Position numbers and translations under genes: made by a program
From: a virus
DNA length: 23,861 nt
Strand: one strand, 5' to 3'
Virus record (IMG/VR): IMGVR_UViG_3300000101_000174
Coordinates: 1 to 23,861 of that record
Shown here: positions 7,038 to 15,670 of the stretch, in pieces
Numbering within the stretch: position 1 is the first letter of the stretch
How the letters are laid out: each line of letters begins with the position of its first letter
The notes under the pieces: model-generated
The model's database searches: none
The model's input: the letters and a program-made list of their open reading frames with translations, nothing else
Told to the model about the DNA's origin: nothing

Positions 7038-10000
7038 TTACTTATTGTTGTGAGATAGAATTCCATTACTAATATACGTACTAGCTTTTTCTACTGTAAG
7101 TTCTATAACATCTCCCTCTTCTTCTTCTTCTATTTCTAATACTTCGTAACCTGTGGTTATATCTCCTACTTTTAATAGTTTTGCAGCAATAAATTCTGAT
7201 TTACTATCTACATATATTCTGTGATTAGGGCTGCATATTAGATCCCTATCGCTATAGATTACCTTAAGTTTTTTAGATTCTACAAACAATTGAGCTCTAG
7301 TAACAATACAGCTTAACATTTCCATAGTAGTTTCATGTTTAGTTCTCACTATGTCTCCTGTCTTAATATCTTTTGCTTTCTTAGTTACTCCCGTATCTAA
7401 TGTTATGTCTGTTTCTGGATCAACACAATTATTACCTGCACCTTGGGTTAATGATATATAATCTGTTGTTGTCCCATTTACTTTCAAGCTTAGTGTTGCT
7501 GTTCGTGCATAGGCATATGGGTTTGCTGATGCGACAAAGCCAGCACCGCTGCTGTTATTTGTCCCAGAGCTAGGGGAAGGGTATATCCAGCTAGCATTTG
7601 AGGACAGTGTCCAGGTTGTGTTTGAAGTAATAGAGATTGGGTAAGTCATTGCGTTACCTCCCCAGCTAACTGAGGATGGTGTCATTGTTGCTGTACCTGC
7701 TTGATATGTTACGGTGTCGGATACTGTTGATGAGATATTCCCATTCGAGTCTGTTAATGTAATTACGACTGTTACTGTTCCGTTATTAAGGTTGTGGCTA
7801 TTATTAAAAACAGCTACCCATCCAGCAGCATTCCCGGACCCGTTGGAGAAACTGTTTACATTTGCTGTAGTCTTATAGTGTGCATTTCCTCCACCTGTTG
7901 AGGTTATAACTGAAGAAGCAGTTATTGCTTCGGTAGTAGGCAGGCCTGTTATTTTAATGTACCAGTTACCACTTGTGTTGGTTATCTGGGGAGTACTACC
8001 TAGGTAACTTGTAACAAACAATGTAGTGTGACCTGTTACCGGTACTACGTCTTTTTGTATTGTTTTGCCAAAAGACCCATTGTCTGTATTTATTGTTGCT
8101 TCTGTACTTTGATTGCCTGCTTGGTCGGTTAATTTTACGCTTAGCGCTATCGCTGTAGATGTTGTATCAGGTAGAGTTGTAAGGTTTAAATTTGTCTGAA
8201 GGAAGCCGTAGTTACTTATTACAGGTGCTAAAAGGACTTCGTCTGAACCTAAAGATGCTGTAATGTTGGCAATTGCTCCAGGTTCAGCACCGGTTATTAT
8301 TATTGGAACAGAAGTTACGTTATTACTATTAACTTTGCTAGTTCTAAAGGCGGCTGCTGGTGCAGGGGGTGCTCCCGGTATATTATCGTACTGGCTACAG
8401 TTTTGAATATCTGTAACACTTCCATCATTTGCTATTCGGTATGCTATCTGCGCATTTCCACTATGGAAGTATTTATCTGCTCCCACTACTAGATTATTTC
8501 CACCACTGTCGGTATATACTATATCGGCTGAGGCTGGCGCAGTAGTTACTCCGTCATGGTATTGGGTTGTGCTATTACTTGCTGGTAGAGCACAGGCTAG
8601 TTGAGGAGTTGTTTGTCCGGAAGTGTTGAGAGAGAATGGGGTATAGACCCCGCTATCAGATTCCACTGTTGTTACATTATACCTTAGAAGTGGTGAGTCT
8701 AGTATTTTAAAGTTGTTTAGTCTATTTAATTCACCATCGCTAATTTTTATAACACTACCACTTAATTCTCCGTTAAACTTTGGGGACTCATCCCCTACCA
8801 TTCTTTTAGTTGTACCGCTAACTGTCTGTACTTTTTCTTGATATAGTGTTGTATTAAGCTCGGGTTTAAATTCTGCAAATGATTTCATAAAGCTATGGAA
8901 TTCATCTATCTTTCCTGCATTTGGTGTCATACCTATAGATGCAATTATTAAATCACTAGCTAATGGTGTGAATGTTGCCTTTGTAGAGTTATTATCTACA
9001 GCATTCCAGCTATTATTATCGTACAGTACAACTACTATATTAGGGTGATGAGTACTATCTGTTAGGGTTGTTAGAGTAGGGAATCTTGCTACTACACCTT
9101 GATCGCTATGCATTAAGAAAGATTTACGGTGTGAACTGGTGTTACCCTCTAATCCGGTAAAGATGTTGTAACCCCTATCTAAGTACTTATACTCTGTTCC
9201 ATTAGGATGTATTAACTCGGTACCTGTAACGATTATTTCACCTATATTATCTGTGTTTGGGGTCTGTTTATTTAACTTAAATGATAAGTTACTTGCTCCT
9301 CCGATAGCACCTGGTGTCCATTTACTAACTAACTCTTTTTGGTATTTTTCAGTTCTATTAAATAATGCAGTACTATATGCTCCGGCATCGGAGCCTTCAA
9401 TAAATGCTGTATCTATCTCTCCTTCATGATCAAGTTGTGTTCCTGATAGTTCTGGTGTCTTTGTTTTAGACTTACTTAGTAGCCCTGGTTTGATTATAAT
9501 ACCTGTATCAGCAGTAGTCCTAGCCGGTAAGAAATCCTTTATCATTTTGAATAGAGTATTGTCGTAAAATTTCAATATTCTTACAAAATCATTTAGTTGG
9601 TATCTCTCCAGTGAACCTATTGTCCTGCGCTCTTGTTCTACTAATCCGCTGTACTCTAGGTTGTTTTCGTTTCTAGGATCCCCTAAATAAGAATCAATAC
9701 TGAAGTCTGATGCTACTTGTGATAATATGTATTCGTCTATAGAATCTGTTGGAGAGAATCCTACCTCTATCCTGTGAATATCCTGTGTCAATACGTTTTC
9801 TGATTTCTGTATTGAGGTATATTCGTTTAATGTTGTGTTTACAGATCCGCTTGCTCTTGTCTCAATCCTTAGTTTATCTGCTGCTGCTTCACTATGTTTA
9901 TCGTAGTTAAAGAATTTATCCTCAGTTATATTCTTCCCTCCATATTGTTTAATAGTTAAGAAATCAGAAGGTATACCGAAACAGTTGATTAATGCTCTTA

Positions 10001-11663
10001 TTCCTCGTTGTGTTCCTTTAGCTTTATTTAAAAAAGGTATGTTATGGTATATCCTCTTATACACTTCCGTTTCATATTCTTTTCTAGATATTGGCTGTTC
10101 ATCTGTAGATATACCAGGTACTGAGGTAAGATTATTAACTACCTCTAACTGGCTTCCGCTATCGTATGAGTTTGCAATTAAGTACTTAAAAAGATCTGTT
10201 GATCCTTCTTCTGAGTTATGTACTTTTACTCCTAAACTTCTTATTGCTTCTTTAACTAAGTCCTTGGATACTCCTACGTTGACTCTATTATCAGCGTTGT
10301 ACTTATCTGTTATAGCTTTTGTATATATCCATAAATTATCAAAGTGTTGCCCGATCATATGTGTAAAGAGTACTCCGGGGTTGTTGGCATTATCGTCTCT
10401 TATGTATTCCGGTAAAGCGTTTCCTAATACATCGTAATTTTGAGCATCGTAATTAGAAGCAGATATAATCTGACTATTATACCAATTTACTGCTTCCATA
10501 TCTGCACTAGAGATATTACTGTGAGGTTTAGTGGAAGTGCTTTTAGGCCAGCTAGAAGAACCGCTATCAAAGTATAAATGTCTTTCGTAATGATCAAAAT
10601 TACCTACTATACCTTTAATGAGATTTGTATACCTAACATTGCTGCCTACAACGTTAACAGTGTTTGTTGATGTTAAGCTAGTAACTGTGTTTAAGCTTGT
10701 TTGATATGATTCAATAAGTTTTAACTTATATTTAAAGTTTTTAAGTCTTTCTGAAGCAGAGGAGAAATGTATAAAATCTCTATATTCGCTATGATCTATA
10801 TTTACTTCTACGCTTTTTTCGCTTAATAGAGAGTATAGTTCTCTATTAGAGTTTGAATTACTATAACTGAATAGTTCGTCGTAGTTAAAATACTGTGTTG
10901 GGTTAGCGTTAGGAAGTTCAACCTTAACGTCAAAGTTAGCTGGTCTTAGTTTAGGTTTTACTAAAATTTCAGGTTCAACTTCTGGTTCAACTTGAACTAC
11001 TATAGAGTCACTTACTTTCTCAACAACTTGAACAAAGCTCTTGATTCCGTATCGCTTAGGTAATGGCTCGTAAAGCTTTATAGCTACTGTAAATTTATCT
11101 TCTAATTCGTATAGATCAACATTTGTAACTATAAACAAGTCGTTATCTCCACAATTCAGCCACAGTTCTTCAAAGTATTGGTTGTTCTTAAGCCCGTCTT
11201 TAAGGTCTTCTGTAATGTTGATTAGTTGGTTAGTCTCAATCTTATCAGTATATAACAGTATCTCTTTTCTATCTTGAGACAGTTCCTGTATATAAAAGGA
11301 TTGTTTTTTATTGTCTATAGTGTATAAATCATTTAAAAAGTGAAACACTATAGCTACATCTGTCTGTACAAATCCGTACTCAATGGCAATATCCTGAGGT
11401 TTTAATGTAAGTTGGGATACATTTGTAGTAGAATTGTCTTCGTTATCTACTATAACTTCGGTTGGTAGTTCGTAGTCATATACGGAGAGAAGTCTAGTAT
11501 TATATATAGAGTAAAAGTGGGATTCAATATAATTCTTTTCAAAATTATACTGCTTGTTAATCTCATAGTTATCTATCAAGCTTATATCTGCATCAGAGTA
11601 TTTCTCGTTATCAGTTATAGAGCCTAGAGGTCTATCCAGTAGTGTGTAAGTTACTTTTGCCAT
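7038..11663 (-). CDS. giant baseplate/tail protein with Ig-like, BACON and C-terminal Hint (intein-like) domains
   Basis: At 1541 aa this is the largest gene here. Residues 1-800 form the structural part, including FLNKAKGTQRGIRALINCFG and a segment DFLPARTTADTGIIIKPGLL. The position after gp6- and gp8-like genes recalls T4 gp7, but this is not a firm homology. Residues 1096-1322 look like two Ig-like repeats (VKLTDQAGNQS and ITLTDSNGNIS mark their last strands). Residues 1323-1410 form a BACON domain (TWTLSSNASWIY, then ISLTQGAG). Residues 1413-1541 form a complete mini-Hint domain ending in His-Asn-Asn-Lys. The surface-exposed C-terminal modules suggest glycan binding plus self-processing or covalent attachment on the virion, which is inference. 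The start follows the Ala-rich gene by six bases. No inserted endonuclease is present in the Hint domain. Confidence 0.8.
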   Translation of the reverse strand: MAKVTYTLLDRPLGSITDNEKYSDADISLIDNYEINKQYNFEKNYIESHFYSIYNTRLLSVYDYELPTEVIVDNEDNSTTNVSQLTLKPQDIAIEYGFVQTDVAIVFHFLNDLYTIDNKKQSFYIQELSQDRKEILLYTDKIETNQLINITEDLKDGLKNNQYFEELWLNCGDNDLFIVTNVDLYELEDKFTVAIKLYEPLPKRYGIKSFVQVVEKVSDSIVVQVEPEVEPEILVKPKLRPANFDVKVELPNANPTQYFNYDELFSYSNSNSNRELYSLLSEKSVEVNIDHSEYRDFIHFSSASERLKNFKYKLKLIESYQTSLNTVTSLTSTNTVNVVGSNVRYTNLIKGIVGNFDHYERHLYFDSGSSSWPKSTSTKPHSNISSADMEAVNWYNSQIISASNYDAQNYDVLGNALPEYIRDDNANNPGVLFTHMIGQHFDNLWIYTKAITDKYNADNRVNVGVSKDLVKEAIRSLGVKVHNSEEGSTDLFKYLIANSYDSGSQLEVVNNLTSVPGISTDEQPISRKEYETEVYKRIYHNIPFLNKAKGTQRGIRALINCFGIPSDFLTIKQYGGKNITEDKFFNYDKHSEAAADKLRIETRASGSVNTTLNEYTSIQKSENVLTQDIHRIEVGFSPTDSIDEYILSQVASDFSIDSYLGDPRNENNLEYSGLVEQERRTIGSLERYQLNDFVRILKFYDNTLFKMIKDFLPARTTADTGIIIKPGLLSKSKTKTPELSGTQLDHEGEIDTAFIEGSDAGAYSTALFNRTEKYQKELVSKWTPGAIGGASNLSFKLNKQTPNTDNIGEIIVTGTELIHPNGTEYKYLDRGYNIFTGLEGNTSSHRKSFLMHSDQGVVARFPTLTTLTDSTHHPNIVVVLYDNNSWNAVDNNSTKATFTPLASDLIIASIGMTPNAGKIDEFHSFMKSFAEFKPELNTTLYQEKVQTVSGTTKRMVGDESPKFNGELSGSVIKISDGELNRLNNFKILDSPLLRYNVTTVESDSGVYTPFSLNTSGQTTPQLACALPASNSTTQYHDGVTTAPASADIVYTDSGGNNLVVGADKYFHSGNAQIAYRIANDGSVTDIQNCSQYDNIPGAPPAPAAAFRTSKVNSNNVTSVPIIITGAEPGAIANITASLGSDEVLLAPVISNYGFLQTNLNLTTLPDTTSTAIALSVKLTDQAGNQSTEATINTDNGSFGKTIQKDVVPVTGHTTLFVTSYLGSTPQITNTSGNWYIKITGLPTTEAITASSVITSTGGGNAHYKTTANVNSFSNGSGNAAGWVAVFNNSHNLNNGTVTVVITLTDSNGNISSTVSDTVTYQAGTATMTPSSVSWGGNAMTYPISITSNTTWTLSSNASWIYPSPSSGTNNSSGAGFVASANPYAYARTATLSLKVNGTTTDYISLTQGAGNNCVDPETDITLDTGVTKKAKDIKTGDIVRTKHETTMEMLSCIVTRAQLFVESKKLKVIYSDRDLICSPNHRIYVDSKSEFIAAKLLKVGDITTGYEVLEIEEEEEGDVIELTVEKASTYISNGILSHNNK
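7041..7427 (-). other. Hint (hedgehog/intein) domain, BIL-like, residues 1413-1541
   Basis: Block A begins with Cys1413 (CVDPETDITLDTG, then KDIKTGDIV). Block B is ICSPNHRIYV, whose His is the conserved activating residue; the usual Thr is replaced by Ser. The end reads STYISNGILSHN, followed by Asn-Lys and the stop. So the N-terminal nucleophile, block-B His, penultimate His and terminal Asn are all present, but the +1 residue is Asn rather than Cys, Ser or Thr and only two residues follow. This resembles bacterial intein-like (BIL) domains, which cleave or transfer rather than splice. At about 127 residues there is no room for a homing endonuclease. Confidence 0.85.
7434..7697 (-). other. 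BACON domain, residues 1323-1410
   Basis: The segment reads TATMTPSSVSW, then TSNTTWTLSSNASWIYPSPS, then ANPYAYARTATLSL and ISLTQGAG. This is the BACON pattern: a W-x-(hydrophobic) strand, an SWI/L turn, a strand ending in R-x-A-T-(L/I), and a final (h)xLTQ strand. BACON domains are Bacteroidota-associated and thought to bind glycans or mucin; crAss-like phages carry them in tail proteins. Binding activity here is inferred. Confidence 0.8.
7698..8378 (-). other. two Ig-like domains, residues 1096-1322
   Basis: Two successive repeats of about 110 residues each end in a similar strand motif (VKLTDQAGNQSTEAT and ITLTDSNGNISSTVS), characteristic of bacterial Ig-like folds. They lie between the baseplate part and the BACON domain and probably act as spacers or weak surface-binding modules. 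Confidence 0.6.
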
Positions 11664-11669
11664 TTATTA

Positions 11670-12689
11670 CTATTTTAATCTGTACCCGACTTCGTCTTCT
11701 CTTTCAGGGTCCTTATAGGTTATCACTCTTGCTGTTATTTTTCCTTTAAAGAAGTCTGTCTTCTTAAATGCATCCACTATTGAAGATGCCCTATACCCTG
11801 CTTGGGTCAATTCTGATACTATAAAGTCAAGTGTCATATCGTTAGCAGTATCTTTATTTGTAGGAATAAGGTATTCACGATTTGAATTATTAGTATAATT
11901 ACGTTTTCTTTTTGAGTAATACCCTGTATCGTTGTTGTCTTTTCCAAATAGCCAATACCATTTTCTACTGTAGGATTTAGCATAGTTACGGAAGTAATTT
12001 GAACCTCTGTGGAATCTAAATATAGTGTATTGACTCTTAACTATAAACCTATAAGCTAATCCAACACTATCATTTTTATTGCCTAGTATACCGTATACTT
12101 CATTTACTTCTCCTGTATCGCTTTGCGCTGCTTTATCTGCAGCTTCTTGTGCTGCTTTTTCAGCTGCTGCTTTTTCAGCTGCTTCTGCTGCTGCTGTTGC
12201 TGCTGCATTTGCTGCTGCGGATGCTTGTTCTACTGCTGAGTTTGCTATCGTATTGGCTTGTTCTAATACTGTTATTGTTGAGTTTGCTGCGTCTAGCTGA
12301 CCTCTAAGAAGAGCCATTTGCTCTGCGTCTTCAAAGTTAATTTCACCGCCATTAGCTAGCTGTGTTTCTAGTGCTAATATCTGTCTGTTACCTTCAAGTA
12401 TTTGACCTCTAAGAGATGCTACTTCATCTAAAAGGGGTTGAATGTTTTCTAATTGAGAATCTATTTGGTATAGCTCTGAGCTTCTTTCTACAAGGTATTG
12501 GTGAGATGAGTTTTGACCTTCGATTGGAATTAACATATAGAGTTTATCGTAGAGTCTAAAAAGTTCTTCTACAGTATCTGGATCTATTAAAGGTTCAGGA
12601 TCTTTGTAGAACTTAAAGTTCCTATCTATAGTCTTCTTATATCCGTCTCTATCAAAGACTGTTTTTTTAATTTCTACTTTTCTATCCAT
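11670..12689 (-). CDS. coiled-coil/Ala-rich baseplate or tail protein with an out-of-frame internal segment
   Basis: This 339-aa protein begins with a charged N-terminus (1-60), then a long heptad-like helix with Leu, Ala, Glu and Gln (about 70-148) and an Ala-rich helix (149-189). A C-terminal globular part ends at TAGYRASS-like residues and ITARVITYKDPE. It overlaps the DNRLRE gene by eight bases and is followed after six bases by the 1541-aa gene, so it is probably a baseplate or fibre-connector component. Residues about 220-268 are anomalous: very rich in Tyr, Arg, Asn and Trp with no purine-first codon bias, while the +1 frame there looks like ordinary coding sequence. I suspect two compensating indels (natural or from sequencing), making the real product different in this stretch. 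Confidence 0.65.
   Translation of the reverse strand: MDRKVEIKKTVFDRDGYKKTIDRNFKFYKDPEPLIDPDTVEELFRLYDKLYMLIPIEGQNSSHQYLVERSSELYQIDSQLENIQPLLDEVASLRGQILEGNRQILALETQLANGGEINFEDAEQMALLRGQLDAANSTITVLEQANTIANSAVEQASAAANAAATAAAEAAEKAAAEKAAQEAADKAAQSDTGEVNEVYGILGNKNDSVGLAYRFIVKSQYTIFRFHRGSNYFRNYAKSYSRKWYWLFGKDNNDTGYYSKRKRNYTNNSNREYLIPTNKDTANDMTLDFIVSELTQAGYRASSIVDAFKKTDFFKGKITARVITYKDPEREDEVGYRLK
11881..12032 (-). other. coding signal in the wrong frame (paired compensating indels suspected)
   Basis: Within the 339-aa gene, the annotated frame gives eight Tyr and two Trp in about 49 residues (RNYAKSYSRKWYWLFGK). The +1 frame is open from 12040 to 11837 and reads NTLYLDSTEVQITSV, then MLNPTVENGIGYLEKTTT, with codons mostly starting with A or G. 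The frame would switch at about 12032 (AGT-C-AAT) and return at about 11885-11895, giving IVKS-NTLYLDSTEVQ and then NREYLIPTNKD. Confidence 0.65.
12123..12245 (-). repeat. Ala-rich low-complexity helix (GCA/GCT triplet repeats)
   Basis: Residues 149-189 consist mostly of Ala with Glu, Lys and Gln at intervals (AAEAAEKAAAEKAAQEAADK). The DNA is a run of GCT/GCA-type codons, an imperfect trinucleotide repeat that could expand or contract by slippage. It probably forms a long straight helix in a trimeric connector. Confidence 0.75.
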
Positions 12690-13860
12690 TTCTGACTACC
12701 TTAAATACTTGGTTGTTATCGACTACTGTAGTTGTTCCGTCTATTTCTGTTTTAATTAATATCCTATAGTATCTTTCTGGCTGTAGTCCGTCCATATATA
12801 TATCAAAATAATTAGAAGTATTATCTGCATTTATTTTAGTATATTCGTCATAATCAAATACCATTTCTTCTGTATTCTCATCTTTAAGTCCCCAGAATGA
12901 ACCTGTAGGGAGTGTATGGTTAACTGTGTATGCAGAGCCTGTTGTGAAAGAACGAGGTGGATTTTCAGGTCTTACATGAAGTCTAAATCTTTGCTTTCCT
13001 TCGTCTATATATTTTCCCTTATTATTCTTTATAGAAACTACAACGTCGGGTGAAACTACTTCTGATAGAGTAGAAGAATGTGAGTAATCACTCCATTGTA
13101 GTTCAATGAATGGAGGGTAGATAGTATTAGTATCTTCTCCGTAGTACTTTAACCTAGTTGTTGAAGTCTGGTTAAATTCTATTGAGTTTTCTGCCTTTAG
13201 AATGAAGCCATTGTTAGCAATAAACCCATTAGTCATGTACATGGTAGCGTTAGTTACGTCTATTTCTACGTCATGAGATGAATTCTTATTAAAGGACTGA
13301 CTGCCTGAAAGAACAGTAGGTGAGCTTCCTGTAGTAAAATACCAACTACCTCCTCCTGTTAATCCAGCTTCGTATGAGGCTGTTGTGTGTAGTTCATTTA
13401 CATCTACTGTGAATCCGTTTCCGGTTGTAGAGGTTATTTGCTGTGTCACTATAGTCCATGGGTGATTATTTCCTGCTAGTCTGTTGATCCAACTACATCC
13501 AGTATGATTTACAGGTACATCTCCGAACTTTCCTGTACCTTCATCCCAATTGTCTGCTACTGGGTGGGCTGATATTTTATATGCTATAGGTAGTTCGTTT
13601 GCGTAATTTAAAGCTAAGTTAATTTTGGCTTTAAATGTCGGTGTCTGTGTAGTGTCTATAGGGTATGTAATACCTGCTTTATCTTTTAGAACATTTTTTA
13701 TTTCTGTTTCGTCAAACTTAATTAACGTCCTTAGTGTATGTCCGGAATCAGATGTAGGGTATCCTCCTATTTCTAATAATTCATCTCGCCCTGTATTCGC
13801 TGTTGATCTCTCTGTAGAAAGAAATGCATCTTGGATTGGGAATATTCTATATTTAGCCAT
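12682..13860 (-). CDS. DNRLRE-like beta-sandwich baseplate/tail protein
   Basis: The 392-aa product starts with IFPIQDAFLSTE, then NTGRDELLEIG and RTLIKFD within the first 50 residues. This spacing (D-A-(h)-(h), N-x-G, a Leu-x-(h)-G, then a (K/R)-F-D strand) is the pattern of DNRLRE-type domains, beta sandwiches found in surface proteins. The last part is Ser/Thr-rich with a strand motif VRPENPPRSF and ends in an Fn3-like segment (LQPERYYRILIKTEIDG). Its place just after gp6-like corresponds to gp7/gp8 in the T4 wedge order, so I infer a wedge component or fibre anchor. It starts one base after the gp6-like stop and overlaps the next gene by eight bases. Confidence 0.65.
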   Translation of the reverse strand: MAKYRIFPIQDAFLSTERSTANTGRDELLEIGGYPTSDSGHTLRTLIKFDETEIKNVLKDKAGITYPIDTTQTPTFKAKINLALNYANELPIAYKISAHPVADNWDEGTGKFGDVPVNHTGCSWINRLAGNNHPWTIVTQQITSTTGNGFTVDVNELHTTASYEAGLTGGGSWYFTTGSSPTVLSGSQSFNKNSSHDVEIDVTNATMYMTNGFIANNGFILKAENSIEFNQTSTTRLKYYGEDTNTIYPPFIELQWSDYSHSSTLSEVVSPDVVVSIKNNKGKYIDEGKQRFRLHVRPENPPRSFTTGSAYTVNHTLPTGSFWGLKDENTEEMVFDYDEYTKINADNTSNYFDIYMDGLQPERYYRILIKTEIDGTTTVVDNNQVFKVVRNG

Positions 13861-13861
13861 A

Positions 13862-15670
13862 TTATAAAGTTGTTATTCTACCTTTTATATCTGTGTCTGG
13901 ATATTTTATTTCAAATATCATTGGATCTAAAGACGGGTAAAGTATGTTATTTTTCATTGCTCCCATAACGTCGTAGTCGTAGATAGAATACCCTTCTCCT
14001 GATAAGCTTTCTAAGTGTATGTTTTGTACTGTTTGAACTCCTTTTACTCTATCAAGTAAAGTGTAAATTGCAGATATATTGATTGGCTGATTTATTGACC
14101 AGTTATCTATATCAAAATGATCTTTTAGAACATCTGTACATGCTTTAAGAACTTCTCTTGAATTCATATTAGGTAGTGCTATAATGTCAAACTTAACTCC
14201 TAAATTGATAGTGAATGCATCTTTAAGTGTAAGTCCATCTGTAAGCATCATGTACGGAGCTAGATAGTTTTTTAAGTTAGTCTTTAATTCCGGTGATGCT
14301 TTTACTGTGTTTTTTAGATTGTCATAAGCAAGTATATAAAGTGTTACACCTAATGGGTTGTTCGGATGGCTATGGGCATCTGCTGCAATAATTGATTCCT
14401 GTTGGGTAACGTACGTCTTAGCAATAGAACCATATGGAGAGGGCATTGTCATAGCTCTAAATGCGAAATCTTGAGCTGTCACCATTCTCCCTTGTTCGTT
14501 AAACGCTTTCAAGGAGTTCTGTCTTAACTCTTCTATTGTATCTCCGTCTTTTCCTCCAGATGCTGGTTTTGGATTGGTGACTAAAAGTGTTCCAGCGTAT
14601 GTTAAATCATCTGCTGTCTTATTTACGCTTTCAATTGTATTCAAAGCATTAGCTTCTACGTTAGCTTCTATTCCACCTCCTCTTAGGTATCTAATAGTTA
14701 GGGTGGTGTTAGCTGGGGCATTGCCGTATGCTCCTGAATATAGAAAATTAGAAGGGTCATACGCTTCTAAACTCTTATTTGTACCCCCTACTGGGACTGG
14801 TGAGCCTACATTTGTTGGGTTAGGCAAGAAAGATGAGTCGGTAGATGTTGCTGTTCCTGCTCCGAACTGTATTAACAGTTGACCTATAGAGTTAAACCTT
14901 GTTACGAACCTATTATCTACTTTAGATGTAGAGACTAAGTATGGAACTTTATCTGGGTTATCTCCTCCGTTTACTGTATCGTTGTATATTGTCTCTTGTC
15001 CTAGGAATGGTACTTCAGACCAAACGTTATTATTTCCGTCTACTATGTCAAGTATACCTATAATGTTAGTGTCCTCTATCGTCAATGTTAGAAACTTTGA
15101 TGCTGTTCCTATTGTCTCTGTTTGAGTAACTATTTCTCCACTTTTAGCTCTTACTTTCTTAATGAGTTCGTACTCAGCTGGAAGATTATTATCAATTGAG
15201 TAAACTAGAGTTTCTGTTGGGTCGTATGAGCTTGAGAAAGAGAAGTCTACTTGTTCTTCAATTAGGAATTTCTGAACGCCATCGGAGATTACGCTATTAG
15301 CTCCTATAGTTAGTGCTTGTTTAAAGTTAGGAACATATTCTGACCCTGAAGCTGCTACTCTTTGTCTAAGTTCTATTTCGACAGAGGATGCTGAAGTTGT
15401 TCTTGGTCTGTATCCCATCTGGTAGGCTAATGTATATAGGTTACTAGGATCTTGGGCATACTGTAGATATGTTTCCTGTAATTGTGAATCCTGGTAATAT
15501 GATAGTATATCCCCTACATATGCTGCCATTTCAACAAACATCATTCCTGGTGATGTTGGAGAGAAATCGTTGTATGTATCCGGAAAGTAATTCTTAGCTA
15601 AGTCTACTAGTTGTGACTTTAAACTATTAAAGTCTTTGTCGGTGTATTTTATGTTAACGTCTTGAGCCAT
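13862..15670 (-). CDS. baseplate wedge protein, T4 gp6-like (baseplate J family)
   Basis: In T4, gp6 forms the dimeric backbone of the baseplate wedge and links the inner and outer parts. This 602-aa protein has the family's N-terminal region: SPTSPGMMFVEMAAYVGDIL at 37-56, followed by YYQDSQLQETYL and GYRPR. The central J-type motif is at about 368-410 (KPASGGKDGDTIEELRQ, then RMVTAQDF). The C-terminal part (about 460-560) contains KAC-x-DVLKDHFDID and ISAIYTLLDRVKGV, typical of the wedge interface. The start ATG overlaps the stop of the gp25-like gene (TAATG), so the two are translationally coupled. The length is close to that of T4 gp6. Confidence 0.9.
   Translation of the reverse strand: MAQDVNIKYTDKDFNSLKSQLVDLAKNYFPDTYNDFSPTSPGMMFVEMAAYVGDILSYYQDSQLQETYLQYAQDPSNLYTLAYQMGYRPRTTSASSVEIELRQRVAASGSEYVPNFKQALTIGANSVISDGVQKFLIEEQVDFSFSSSYDPTETLVYSIDNNLPAEYELIKKVRAKSGEIVTQTETIGTASKFLTLTIEDTNIIGILDIVDGNNNVWSEVPFLGQETIYNDTVNGGDNPDKVPYLVSTSKVDNRFVTRFNSIGQLLIQFGAGTATSTDSSFLPNPTNVGSPVPVGGTNKSLEAYDPSNFLYSGAYGNAPANTTLTIRYLRGGGIEANVEANALNTIESVNKTADDLTYAGTLLVTNPKPASGGKDGDTIEELRQNSLKAFNEQGRMVTAQDFAFRAMTMPSPYGSIAKTYVTQQESIIAADAHSHPNNPLGVTLYILAYDNLKNTVKASPELKTNLKNYLAPYMMLTDGLTLKDAFTINLGVKFDIIALPNMNSREVLKACTDVLKDHFDIDNWSINQPINISAIYTLLDRVKGVQTVQNIHLESLSGEGYSIYDYDVMGAMKNNILYPSLDPMIFEIKYPDTDIKGRITTL

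Noticed and set aside
9985-10437. 150-aa plus-strand frame inside the 1541-aa gene
   Set aside because: Antisense to continuous coding of the tail protein, with no promoter or ribosome-site support.
12079-12300. Ala/Cys-rich plus-strand frame
   Set aside because: It is the reverse complement of the Ala-rich repeat; low-complexity DNA leaves every frame open.
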